Shown here piece after piece: positions 33,730-42,700 of a stretch of 64,000 bases of DNA. The notes under the pieces are model-generated. The model was not told the DNA's origin. It saw only the letters and a list, made by a program, of their open reading frames with translations, and made no database searches. This stretch comes from Bacteroidales bacterium (lineage in GTDB: Bacteria > Bacteroidota > Bacteroidia > Bacteroidales > UBA932): NCBI GenBank assembly GCA_017395045.1, contig JAFPWG010000015.1, forward strand, positions 18,146 through 82,145, read 5' to 3'. The position numbers and the translations under genes are program-made. Position 1 is the first letter of the stretch. Each line of letters starts with the position of its first letter.

Positions 33730-36030
33730 TTAATAGGTTATCGTTTCGGTTAAACGGATGTCTTCGGAGGATGCACCCACTTGGAGGATGAAGTCGCCCC
33801 GTTCGGTGACGGTGGCGCCCGCCGCGTCGACGAGGGAGAAGGCGTCGGGCCCAAGGTGCAGGGTGACCGGCTGCGTCTCTCCGGCTTTCACGAAAATGCG
33901 GGCGAAGGCCCGCAGTTGCTTGCGCGGACGGACGGTGGAGGCGAGGGGGTCGATGACATACAGCTGGACCACCTCGTCGCCGTCCCGGCTGCCCGTATTC
34001 TTGACCTGGACCGTGACGTCCACTTCCGGAACGCGGCCCGAAACGGTCAGGTCGGAATATTCGAAAGTCGTGTAACTGAGGCCGAAGCCGAAGGGATAGA
34101 GGGGAGCGGCGGGCATTTCCACGTAGTCATGGCCGACCGGATTCTTCTTGTTGTAATAGACCGGGAGCTGGCCCGCGTCGCGGGGAACGCTGACGGGCAG
34201 GCGGCCGGCGGGGTTGTAATCACCGAAGAGGACGTCGGCCAGCGCCGTGCCGCCCTCGCTGCCGGGGTACCACATCGTCAGGAGGGCGTCGGCCTTCTCC
34301 GAGGCCCACTTCTTGTCCAGCGGGCGGCCTTCGACATAGACCACCACCACTGGTCTGCCGACGGACCTGACGGCCTTCAGCAGGTCGTTCTGCAGTCCGA
34401 GGAGGTCCAGCGACGCGCGGTCGAAGCCTTCGCCGGCTTCCATGTCGGAGACGGACTCCCCGTCCACGACGGCGGCCCCGGTGTCGATGTATCTGGTCCG
34501 GAAATCCCGGGCGGAGGATCCGCCGACCACGACCACGGCGACATCGGACAGCATCGTAGCGATCAGCGCCTGGGCGATGGAGGAGTGTTCCTCGTCGCGG
34601 ATGGCGCAGCCTTTGACATAATGGACGTTGATGCCCTTAGCTTCAAGCCCTTCCCGCATCGTGACCACATGGTCTTCCGCCTGCGGGGCGGTGTAGTCGC
34701 CGAGCTGGTTGTACTGGTTGTCAGCGTTCGGGCCGATAAGGGCGACGGTCATCCCCTTCGTGAGGGGCAGGACACCGTCATTCTTCAGGAGGACCACGCT
34801 TTCCCGGGCGGCCTGCGCCGCCGCTTCCACGTGTTCCGGCGTGCGGACGAGGCCGGCGGCGGCCGATTCATCCACATAGGGGTTGTCGAACAGGCCCGCT
34901 TCGAACTTGCGGACGAGGACGCGCTTCACGGCCCGGTCCAGGACGGATTTGCTCACCCGTCCCTTTTCCACGGATTCCTTCAGGAGCGCGAAGCAGTTCG
35001 CCCCCAGGTCCACATCCACGCCGGCATTCAGCGACAGCTCGCCGGCTTCCTGGTTGGACGCGGCGACCTTGTGGTCCCTGGCGAGGCCGTCGATGCTCTC
35101 CAAATCGCTGACTACAAAACCATTGAAGCCCCATTCGTTTCGCAGGACGCCGGTCAGCAGGTCCTTGTTGCAGGTGGTCGGAATACCGTCCAGGGAATTG
35201 TAGGAGGTCATGACGGAGAGGGCGCCTGCGTCGATGGCGGACTTGAAGGTGGGCAGGACGTTCTCCTGGAGGTCGCGCATCCCGATGATGGACGGATTGC
35301 CGTTGTGGCCGCCTTCCGGGACGCCGTACGCCACGAAATGCTTCAAGGTGGAGATCACCCCCTTGGATGAGGTGCCCCGCACCATCGCGGAGGCCATCTG
35401 CGAGGTCAGGTAAACGTCTTCACCGTAGGTTTCCTCCACGCGGGACCAGCGCGGCTCGCGGGCCAGGTCGATGACCGGGCCGTAGCCGATGGTCGCTCCC
35501 TGCGCCTGCAGTTCCGTACCGATGATCCTGCCGACTTCCTCGACGAGTCCGGGGTCCCAGGTGGATGCCAGGCCGATGCTGGTGGGGAACACCGTCGTAC
35601 CGATGGCCATGTGCCCGTGCGGAGCCTCCTCGGCCAGGATGATGGGGATCCCCAGCCGGGTGCTGTCCATCGCATAGCGCTGCAGGGCGTTGTACGCTTT
35701 CGCCGCCAGGGTGGGATCCAGACCGGTCTCCAGCGTTTTCCTGGTCCACGGATCGGCGCGGAAAACGGCCCACAGCATGCCTCCGTGCGCGTTTTGGATA
35801 AAATCCCGGTAGGCATCGGAAATGGTCACGCTGTCGGCCGACACCTTGTCGTACATCGGCCATCCCAGCGGACACAGGAGCTGCCCCAGCTTTTCGTCGA
35901 CGGTCATCCGTTTCAGCAGGTCGTCGGCACGTTCTTCCGCCGGCCGGTCCGCCTCTTTATACAAGGGAGTTCCACCATGGCATCCGGCCAGGATCAGGGC
36001 GAGCGCAAAGGAATACAGGAACCGCTTCAT
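33730..36030 (-). CDS. GH3 beta-glycosidase (lipoprotein)
   Basis: A GH3 exo-beta-glycosidase of about 766 residues with signal MKRFLYSFALALILAGC. Its domains are an N-terminal TIM barrel with RVEETYGEDVYLTSQMASAMVRG, KHFVAYG and the nucleophile Asp309 in FVVSDLESIDG; the alpha/beta sandwich (ESVVLLKNDGVLPL, LIGPNADNQYNQLGDY); and a C-terminal fibronectin-like domain (VTVQVKNTGSRDGDEVVQLYV). The sequence resembles beta-glucosidase/beta-xylosidase types more than NagZ; the exact substrate cannot be read. First gene of the GH3-GH2-GH29-DUF1573 operon. The start at 36030 is chosen for the signal peptide; an upstream ATG is at 36048. Confidence 0.93.
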   Translation of the reverse strand: MKRFLYSFALALILAGCHGGTPLYKEADRPAEERADDLLKRMTVDEKLGQLLCPLGWPMYDKVSADSVTISDAYRDFIQNAHGGMLWAVFRADPWTRKTLETGLDPTLAAKAYNALQRYAMDSTRLGIPIILAEEAPHGHMAIGTTVFPTSIGLASTWDPGLVEEVGRIIGTELQAQGATIGYGPVIDLAREPRWSRVEETYGEDVYLTSQMASAMVRGTSSKGVISTLKHFVAYGVPEGGHNGNPSIIGMRDLQENVLPTFKSAIDAGALSVMTSYNSLDGIPTTCNKDLLTGVLRNEWGFNGFVVSDLESIDGLARDHKVAASNQEAGELSLNAGVDVDLGANCFALLKESVEKGRVSKSVLDRAVKRVLVRKFEAGLFDNPYVDESAAAGLVRTPEHVEAAAQAARESVVLLKNDGVLPLTKGMTVALIGPNADNQYNQLGDYTAPQAEDHVVTMREGLEAKGINVHYVKGCAIRDEEHSSIAQALIATMLSDVAVVVVGGSSARDFRTRYIDTGAAVVDGESVSDMEAGEGFDRASLDLLGLQNDLLKAVRSVGRPVVVVYVEGRPLDKKWASEKADALLTMWYPGSEGGTALADVLFGDYNPAGRLPVSVPRDAGQLPVYYNKKNPVGHDYVEMPAAPLYPFGFGLSYTTFEYSDLTVSGRVPEVDVTVQVKNTGSRDGDEVVQLYVIDPLASTVRPRKQLRAFARIFVKAGETQPVTLHLGPDAFSLVDAAGATVTERGDFILQVGASSEDIRLTETITY

Positions 36031-36049
36031 CGTGTCATTCTTAAACATA

Positions 36050-36057
36050 CAAAGATA
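36050..36057 (-). promoter_or_regulatory. -7 box for the GH3 operon
   Basis: The minus strand reads TATCTTTG, a perfect Bacteroidetes -7 element, 20 bases ahead of the GH3 start at 36030. The -33 position is not conserved. It also lies downstream of the alternative ATG (36048) or overlaps its leader, supporting the shorter protein. Confidence 0.4.
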
Positions 36058-36137
36058 ATGAAAAATACCGGCATTCCCGGCCTTCCTCCCGGGTTTTTGC
36101 CGTCGAATGGAAGGGTGTGCATTCCAATAGTTTTTCG

Positions 36138-36145
36138 TATCTTTG
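36138..36145 (+). promoter_or_regulatory. -7 box for the RNase R gene
   Basis: TATCTTTG, a perfect Bacteroidetes -7 box, ends 20 bases before the RNase R ATG. The -33 region is poor. It is divergent from the GH3 -7 box about 80 bases away. Confidence 0.45.
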
Positions 36146-36165
36146 TACAGTTAATCCATTGAATC

Positions 36166-38367
36166 ATGCCGAAAAGAAGAAAGGACCATGGTGGAAGGGC
36201 TGCCATGGGGAGGTCGAGAAAGCAGAAGAAAACCAGAATCATTCCCGAATACGAAGGGACGGCCATGATGTCCCGGGAAGGATTCGTGTTCGTCCGTATC
36301 GAAGGACAGGATGAAGACGTTTATGTGAAGGCTTCGAAGACCCGGGGTGCACTGCACGGGGACACCGTCCGCGTAGCGGTGACCCAGGAGAAGGAGGGGC
36401 CGGCGAAGCGTCGCAGCGGCGAGATCATCGCCATCGTCGAACGTTCGAAGAAACCCTTCGTGGGCATCCTCCACATCGTCGGGAAGCAGGCCTGGGTGCT
36501 GATGTCTTCCAAGACGATGCCCTATGACATTTCCGTTCCCATCCCGGAAGGCGGCAAGCGCGGCATGAAGGTCGCGGCTGTCGTGGACGAATGGCCGCGG
36601 GGCGAGACCGGGCCCGTCGGTCATGTCGTGGACATCCTGGGCATGCCCGGCGAGAACGACACCGAGATGCATGCCATCCTGGCGGAGTTCGGCCTTCCTT
36701 ACCGGTTCGAAAAGGCGGTGGAGAACGCTGCCGACGAGATATCCGACGTCATTACGGACAAGGACCGCGCTGGCCGTAAGGACTTCCGCAAGGTCCTTAC
36801 TTTCACCATCGACCCGGCCGATGCCAAGGACTACGACGACGCCCTGTCGTTCCGGAAGCTGGACAACGGCAACTACGAGGTGGGCATCCACATCGCCGAC
36901 GTATCCTATTACGTGAAACCCGGGACTCCGGTGGATGCCGAGGCGCAGGCCCGCGGCACCTCCGTGTACCTCGTGGACCGTACCGTGCCCATGCTGCCGG
37001 AGAAACTCTCCAACAAGCTCTGTTCCCTTCGTCCGAATGAAGAGAAACTTACCTTCTCCGCCGTGTTCGAGGTCACTCCGCTGGCCAAGGTCATCCATCC
37101 CTGGTTCGGCCGGACGGAAATCATCTCCGACTACCGGTTCTCCTATGAACTGGCCCAGGAAATCATCGACGCCGGGGACGAGGCGATGGCCGGGCAGTTC
37201 GGGGAAGGGTCCGAATGCGGCATCGTTCCGGACGAGGTGAAGGAAGCCGTCCTCACGCTGAACAAACTGGCCCTGAAGCTGCGCAAGAAGCGTTTCGCCG
37301 CCGGTGCGGTGAGCTTCGACCGGCCCGAGATGAAGGTGGATATCGACGAAAACGGCAAGCCGGTCGGCGTGCACCAGAAGTTCTCCAAGGAAGCCAACTG
37401 GCTCATCGAGGAGTTCATGCTCCTGGCGAACAAGTCCGTGGCGGAATTCGTCGCCTCGGACGGAAAGATGGGCGGGAAGGCGGTCAAGAACCCGAAGACG
37501 TTCGTCTATCGTGTCCACGACGAACCCAACCTGGAGAAAGTTACGGGCCTCCGCGAATTCGCCGGCAACCTGGGTTACAAGATGGGGCCGATCGGAAGCG
37601 GAAAGGACATCGCCCTGTCGCTGAACAACCTCCTGGCGGACGTCAAGGAAAAACCCGAGCTCGGCGCCATCCAGATCCTCGCCCTGAGGTCCATGGCCAA
37701 GGCCTGCTACAGCACCGACAATATCGGCCATTACGGCCTGGCTTTCAGGTTCTATACGCACTTTACGTCCCCGATCCGGCGCTACCCGGACCTGATGGTC
37801 CACCGCCTCCTCGCCCTGTATCTGAAGGGTGCCGAATCCCAGTCCCTGGATTACTACACCGCCCAGTGCAAGCATGCCTCCGAGAGGGAGGTCATCGCGG
37901 CCGAAGCCGAGCGTGAAAGCATCAAATACAAGCTGGTTGAATTCATGGAAGACAAGGTGGGCCAGGAATTCGACGGCCACGTGTCCGGCGTCACCCAGTG
38001 GGGTATCTACGTGGAGATCGAGCCCACCAAGATCGAGGGCATGATTCCGTACCGGACCATCAAGTCCGAATTCTACGACTTCGACGAAGACCACTACCGC
38101 GCCGTTGGCCGCCGTCACCATTCCTTCATCAAGCTCGGCGATCCGCTCCGCATCCGCGTAAAGGGCACGAACCTGGAGCAGAAACTCCTGGACTATGAAC
38201 TGGTGGAGCCGGAAATGGAGAATGCGCCGGAACTGTCTGAAAGCGACTATCTCGAATCCCTCACCGACGCTCCGGTGCCCAACCGTCCCCGCAAACCCGC
38301 CAGGGCACCCCGGAAGGGAGCCCTGAAGGCCGAACGGGAACGGATGAAAAAAGGCCGTCGTTCCTAA
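36166..38367 (+). CDS. rnr: Ribonuclease R
   Basis: A 733-residue 3'-to-5' exoribonuclease of the RNB family. It has a short basic N-terminus and cold-shock-like domains (about 35-170). The catalytic RNB domain begins around residue 205 with TIDPADAKDYDDALS; the metal-binding aspartates are Asp216, Asp222, Asp224 and Asp225. Further RNB motifs are HIADVSYYV, SVYLVDRTVPMLPEKLSN and YTHFTSPIRRYPDLMVHR. An S1 domain lies at about 600-685 (DGHVSGVTQWGIYVEI), followed by a basic Pro/Arg/Lys-rich tail. RNase R degrades structured RNA. It stands alone, divergent from the GH3 operon. Confidence 0.97.
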   Translation: MPKRRKDHGGRAAMGRSRKQKKTRIIPEYEGTAMMSREGFVFVRIEGQDEDVYVKASKTRGALHGDTVRVAVTQEKEGPAKRRSGEIIAIVERSKKPFVGILHIVGKQAWVLMSSKTMPYDISVPIPEGGKRGMKVAAVVDEWPRGETGPVGHVVDILGMPGENDTEMHAILAEFGLPYRFEKAVENAADEISDVITDKDRAGRKDFRKVLTFTIDPADAKDYDDALSFRKLDNGNYEVGIHIADVSYYVKPGTPVDAEAQARGTSVYLVDRTVPMLPEKLSNKLCSLRPNEEKLTFSAVFEVTPLAKVIHPWFGRTEIISDYRFSYELAQEIIDAGDEAMAGQFGEGSECGIVPDEVKEAVLTLNKLALKLRKKRFAAGAVSFDRPEMKVDIDENGKPVGVHQKFSKEANWLIEEFMLLANKSVAEFVASDGKMGGKAVKNPKTFVYRVHDEPNLEKVTGLREFAGNLGYKMGPIGSGKDIALSLNNLLADVKEKPELGAIQILALRSMAKACYSTDNIGHYGLAFRFYTHFTSPIRRYPDLMVHRLLALYLKGAESQSLDYYTAQCKHASEREVIAAEAERESIKYKLVEFMEDKVGQEFDGHVSGVTQWGIYVEIEPTKIEGMIPYRTIKSEFYDFDEDHYRAVGRRHHSFIKLGDPLRIRVKGTNLEQKLLDYELVEPEMENAPELSESDYLESLTDAPVPNRPRKPARAPRKGALKAERERMKKGRRS

Positions 38368-38416
38368 GCGGATCGGAACCGTCGAACGGAAATGATTGAA
38401 TCTTAATACTTTATTG

Positions 38417-38450
38417 ATTATTGCCTAGTCTAAAACGACTAGGCAATAAT
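38417..38450. repeat. REP-like hairpin, left copy of element 1
   Basis: A perfect inverted repeat: 14-base arms ATTATTGCCTAGTC and GACTAGGCAATAAT around a 6-base loop. It lies 50 bases after the RNase R stop and could terminate that transcript. Confidence 0.8.
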
Positions 38451-38502
38451 GTTTAATCTGCTGATTTAAAGGCGTTTCCATTTTGCGCTCAAAACGGATG
38501 CC

Positions 38503-39426
38503 CTAGCGGCTTTTCAAGGTCATGTGCAGAAATTTGGCTATTTGTTCCGGCGGGGCATCGATCGAGTGCTGAAGGAAGAGGAACAGTTCGACTTCCTCAT
38601 CGATGGAGAGGGTGAGAAGGTCATGGATGTCCTTCAGCTTTCCTTCCCGAAGCAGAAGGGTTGTCATCTGGTTATAGCACGCGTCAGACTTGCCGACAAA
38701 GTTTTCTTTCAAGTCGTACTCGCTACCGGTAGTCGAATGCATCGCCGTCAGGAGTTTCTCATAGCTTCCGAAACAATTGATGGTGGCCTGATAATCAATC
38801 ACATTGTAGGTCGTGATGATGAAATCGGTCAGTTGGAGCCTTTCTTTGCGGTCCAGGGGCTGGAACAACCGTTCCAATTGAGGATACCCCATCGGCTTTC
38901 CCGCCTTGAATTGAGCCTTTACTTCCTTGATTGCCTTCTGAAGCGGCCAGCGGGCATTCCGGATGACCAGTTTCTCGGAGAAGGGATGATTGGATTCAGC
39001 ATAAGCCAGGTAGTTCCAGCGGTATTCCTCCGCTACTTTGGCCAGTTTGCGCTCGACAGGATTATTCCCCACGTAGATGATATTGGAACGCGCCTTCTTC
39101 TCCTCGAACTTGGGCGCCCGTCCATAGGGACCTTCGAAAACGGCTCCCTTCCGATGGAAACGCTCGTTATACTTTCGAGAAAAGGAAGCGTTGGTTTCGC
39201 ACTTGAACCGTTCCAGGCTTTCCTTTCGGTCGGCCATGATGGCATCATGGACATGGTCAGGCATCTGGCACATCGCAAGCACCTTGATATGGTGTTTCCG
39301 TGCCATTGTACAATAATGCGTAAAATAGACGAGGTGGTCGCTGTAGGTATAGAACAGGACACCGTTGTCATCGGTCCTCTGGTAACAATGGGTCAATGTA
39401 TTCTTGTAAAACTTCCGACGCTTCAT
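38503..39426 (-). CDS. REP-associated tyrosine transposase (RAYT), IS200-like Y1 family, type 1
   Basis: A 307-residue single-strand transposase. The HUH motif is MPDHVH with His58 and His60; the catalytic Tyr is probably Tyr118 in IIYVGNNPVERK, the YxxNPV segment usual in RAYTs. FSRKYNERFHRKGAVFEGPYG is the typical central segment. The C-terminal half, about 150 residues, is helical and ends in an HTH-like region (PPEQIAKFLHM). RAYTs cut and mobilise REP hairpins; matching hairpins flank this gene on both sides. There are no accessory genes. A stable hairpin (39526-39560) lies in its upstream region. Confidence 0.85.
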   Translation of the reverse strand: MKRRKFYKNTLTHCYQRTDDNGVLFYTYSDHLVYFTHYCTMARKHHIKVLAMCQMPDHVHDAIMADRKESLERFKCETNASFSRKYNERFHRKGAVFEGPYGRAPKFEEKKARSNIIYVGNNPVERKLAKVAEEYRWNYLAYAESNHPFSEKLVIRNARWPLQKAIKEVKAQFKAGKPMGYPQLERLFQPLDRKERLQLTDFIITTYNVIDYQATINCFGSYEKLLTAMHSTTGSEYDLKENFVGKSDACYNQMTTLLLREGKLKDIHDLLTLSIDEEVELFLFLQHSIDAPPEQIAKFLHMTLKSR

Positions 39427-39525
39427 GCCTCTCGACTGCTTTTTGGATCAGAAGGGATCCTTGTCGCGAATATCGGCATGTTTGAAGGAAAATGCAAGGG
39501 AAGAAGGAATGAAATCGAACTTTTT

Positions 39526-39560
39526 TGCAGGTCAATTGAGGGATGGTTGATTGACCTGCA
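39526..39560. repeat. Perfect hairpin upstream of RAYT 1
   Basis: An inverted repeat with 11-base arms TGCAGGTCAAT and ATTGACCTGCA separated by 13 bases, about 100 bases upstream of the transposase start. It is unrelated in sequence to the flanking REP hairpins. It could be a transposase binding site, an operator or a leader structure. Confidence 0.6.
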
Positions 39561-39605
39561 GAGAATGCTCGTAAAATGGAAGTGCTTGATTATCTGCTAT
39601 TTATG

Positions 39606-39640
39606 CAATATTGCCTAGTCAAAAAAGACCAGGCAATAAT
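39606..39640. repeat. REP-like hairpin, right copy of element 1
   Basis: Arms TTGCCTAGTC and GACCAGGCAA (one mismatch) around six A residues, followed by TAATCTTTAATC as in the left copy. It has the same orientation as the left copy and lies 68 bases beyond the stop of the oxidoreductase gene. Confidence 0.75.
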
Positions 39641-39707
39641 CTTTAATCATTTGATTTTCAATCAGTTCCGTTCGACGGAGGCGGGGCGAACGGGGCGAGT
39701 TCCGGGC

Positions 39708-42700
39708 TTACTTGAACGCGTTCTCGCTGAGACCGGAGCCGGCGAGGCCTAGGTCGGCGAAGAAGGCGGGGACGGGACGTCCGAGGAGGGTGTCCACGTA
39801 CAGCTTGGCGATATACTGCGACAGCATGAAACCGTGGCCGCGCATGCCGACGAACAGGCCGGCGGCCGGGTCGATGATGTAGCGCGGTTCCGTGTAGTAG
39901 CCGCACCAGGTGGCCTGGAGGCTCATCCCCTTCAGCTGCGGAATCCATTCCGTGAATACTTCGGTGGCGATTTCCAGGAAGGCCTGCGTATTGACCTTCA
40001 GGTTCTTGCCGGCCTCGGCCGCATCGGTGGCGGGGGAGGCGCAGCCGATGATCTGGCCGGTCGCGGCGAGCTGCTGGCCGTACACGGCGGAGAAGCCCTT
40101 GTAGTGGCGCCGGTCGATGAGCATGTCCAGCGAATCGCCATCCTTGCCGATGAGCGGAAGGCGCTTGGTGATAAAGGCCTGGTGGCGGACCGGGAAGAGT
40201 CCGCTGTCGATGCCCAGCATCCGGGCGAACTTCTCGGCGCCGGCGCCGAGGGCGTTCACGAAGACGGCCGTCTTGAACTTGCGGTACCGGCCGTCCGCGG
40301 TCTTGACTGTTATTAGATAGGTCTTGCCTGTCTTGGCCACATCCACCAGTTCCGTGTCTTCCATCACCTGTCCGCCCAGGCCGATACCGATCTGGCGCAC
40401 CGTGTCGATGGTCTTGCCGGGGCTGGCCTGCCAGCAGTCGTTGGAGATGAGGGCGTGGGAGTAGATATCCAGGTCGGGGTTGATGTACGGGGAGATCTCG
40501 CGGGCGAAATCCTTCTTCTCGATCATGTAGGCGTCGGACCAGGCGCGGGAGGCGTCCAGGCTCTTGTAGGTAGCTTCGTCGTGGACGAAGTTCACGTACC
40601 GCGTCATCTTGAAGTCAATGTCGTGCTGCTTCTGCAGTTCCCTGAATATCTGCAGGTTCCCGTTCGCGATTTCCGCGAGGGCGGGGACGGAGAAAGCCGG
40701 GCGGCCTCCGGCGATGCAGCGCCAGGAACTTCCGTGCTCCTTGTTCACGAGGACCGGCTTCAGGCCGGCTTCGGCGAGGTAGCGGAACAGGGCGGTGCCG
40801 GCCATGCCGCCGCCGGCGACGAAGGCGCCCACTTCCACGGCCTGCCCATCGGAGAACTGCGGGGAGGTGACGAGGGTATGGGCCCCGGTGAGGTTGCAGA
40901 CATTGCCGATCTCCACGAGGTTCGCCATCGGTCCGCGGGGCGTGAATTCTCCCGTGACCTCGATGCCGTGCGCCCGCAGGACCTGCTTGGCGCGCGGGAG
41001 GCAACGGGAGCCGCGGCACGGGCCCATGCCCAGACGGGTGACGTGCTTGAGCTCCTGGGCCGTGATGCTCTTGCGGCCTTTCAGCGTTTCGAGCAGCTCC
41101 TTGAGACTTACGTCCTCACAGTGGCAGACGTAGGTTTCAGAACCGTCGGCGTCGCAAGGGACCATCCGCAGCGGTTCGGGGTAGTTCTCCTTGAGGATGA
41201 ACCCGCGTGCATCGGTGATGTCTCCGTCCAGGCGGGTCGCTTTCACGGCGGCGATGTTCGTCTTGTTGGGCTTCCGCATCACGCGCTCGATCTCGCCTTC
41301 GCCCACCTTGGCGCCGTTGTCGTCCACGAGGAAGACCTCCTTGGCGCCCTCGGGCAGGTTGAATTCCAAAGGCAGGAACAATTGGTTCCGGTCCTGGCGG
41401 TAGCCGAAAATGGCAAGACCGGGGCACTGCGCCACGCACTCCATGCAGCCGATGCACTTGTCATAGTCGATGACCGGCGTAACGGAAGTGGAGCTCTTGG
41501 TGATGGCGCCCTGCTTGCAGGAGAACGAGCACGGATTGCAGGCGAAGCCATACAGGCAGTCGGCGATGACGAAGCCCTTGGCCGCCCTCCGCTCGGCGGA
41601 GGGTTTCCGGGGCTCGTCCAGCAGGCGTACCGGCCGCTGCTGGGAGTCGATATAGTCCTTGGAGACGGTCAGGTAGGCGTTGTAGTCGATACGCTTTCCC
41701 AGGTCCATCATCACTTCGTAGGCGCACTGACGGCCGCGGAGAACGGCGGAGGTTCCTTCGCCGATCCGCACCGCGTCCCCCACGCCGTGGCAGGAGCGGC
41801 CGAACACTTCGGCGCCTTTCCTCAACAGCTGGTTGTCGGGCAGCAGGCCCGTGCAGATGTTGATGCAGTCGATCCCGTCGATACGGACTTCGGTCCCGGG
41901 GATGGGCTTGAAATTCTCGCACTTGGCGATGACGGCGCCCACGATGCCGGTGCGGTCCGCGTTGGGGATGGCCTCCACGAGGGTATAGGAGGTCAGGATG
42001 GGGATGCCGAGCCGGCGGACGCGGTTCGCCTGGACGGGGAAGCCACCCTCATGGGGCATCGCCTCGATGATGGCCTTGACCCTGGCCCCGGCCTGCATCG
42101 CCTGGTAGGAGGTGAGATAGCCGATGTTGCCGGCGCCCACGGTGAGGATGTTCCTGCCGAGGAGGGTGAACTCCGTATTCATCATCCGCTGCACGACGGC
42201 GGCGGTGTACACCCCGGGCAGGTCGTCGTTCTTGAAAGCCGGCATGAACGGAAGCGCACCGGCCGCCACGACAAGCTGGTCGGCATCGACATAGAAGATT
42301 TCCTGAGTGGCTACATTCTTGACTGCCAGGCGTTTCCCTTCCAGGATATCCCAGACCACGCTGTCCAGCAGGATCCCTTCGCGGGAATCTCCCGCGAGGG
42401 TTTCGGCGATGTCGAAACCGCGCATGCCGCCGAACTTCTTCTCCTTTTCGAAGAAGAAGAACTGGTGCGTCTGCATCCGGAACTGGCCGCCGATGGCGTG
42501 GTTGTTGTCGATCACGAGGTTGTCCACCCCGGCCTTCCGGAGTTCCTCGCGGACGGCGAGGCCGGCGGGACCCGCACCGATGATGGCGACGGTGGTCTTG
42601 TATACCTTCTTGGGAGCGTCGTCCGTTGCAGTCCGGACCTCGGAGAAGCTCTCGGTCCCGGCGCGGTGGACTTCCTTCACGCCGTCCACCTTGGTGATGC

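Larger units (their letters stand above)
38401..39657. mobile_element. RAYT element 1: Y1 transposase gene between two matching REP-like hairpins
   Basis: A transposase gene (38503-39426) is flanked by two same-orientation copies of a palindrome with shared flanks, TTGCCTAGTC-loop-GACTAGGCAA followed by TAAT.TTTAATC. They lie at 38417-38450 and about 39606-39640. The interior has lower GC than the neighbouring genes. It sits between RNase R and the flavo-oxidoreductase and could also serve as a termination region for both. Confidence 0.65.

Noticed and set aside
38401-38467. The 38417 hairpin as a simple RNase R terminator
   Set aside because: A matching copy with shared flanks lies on the other side of the transposase and neither has a clean U-run, so a REP element is the better description, although it may also terminate.
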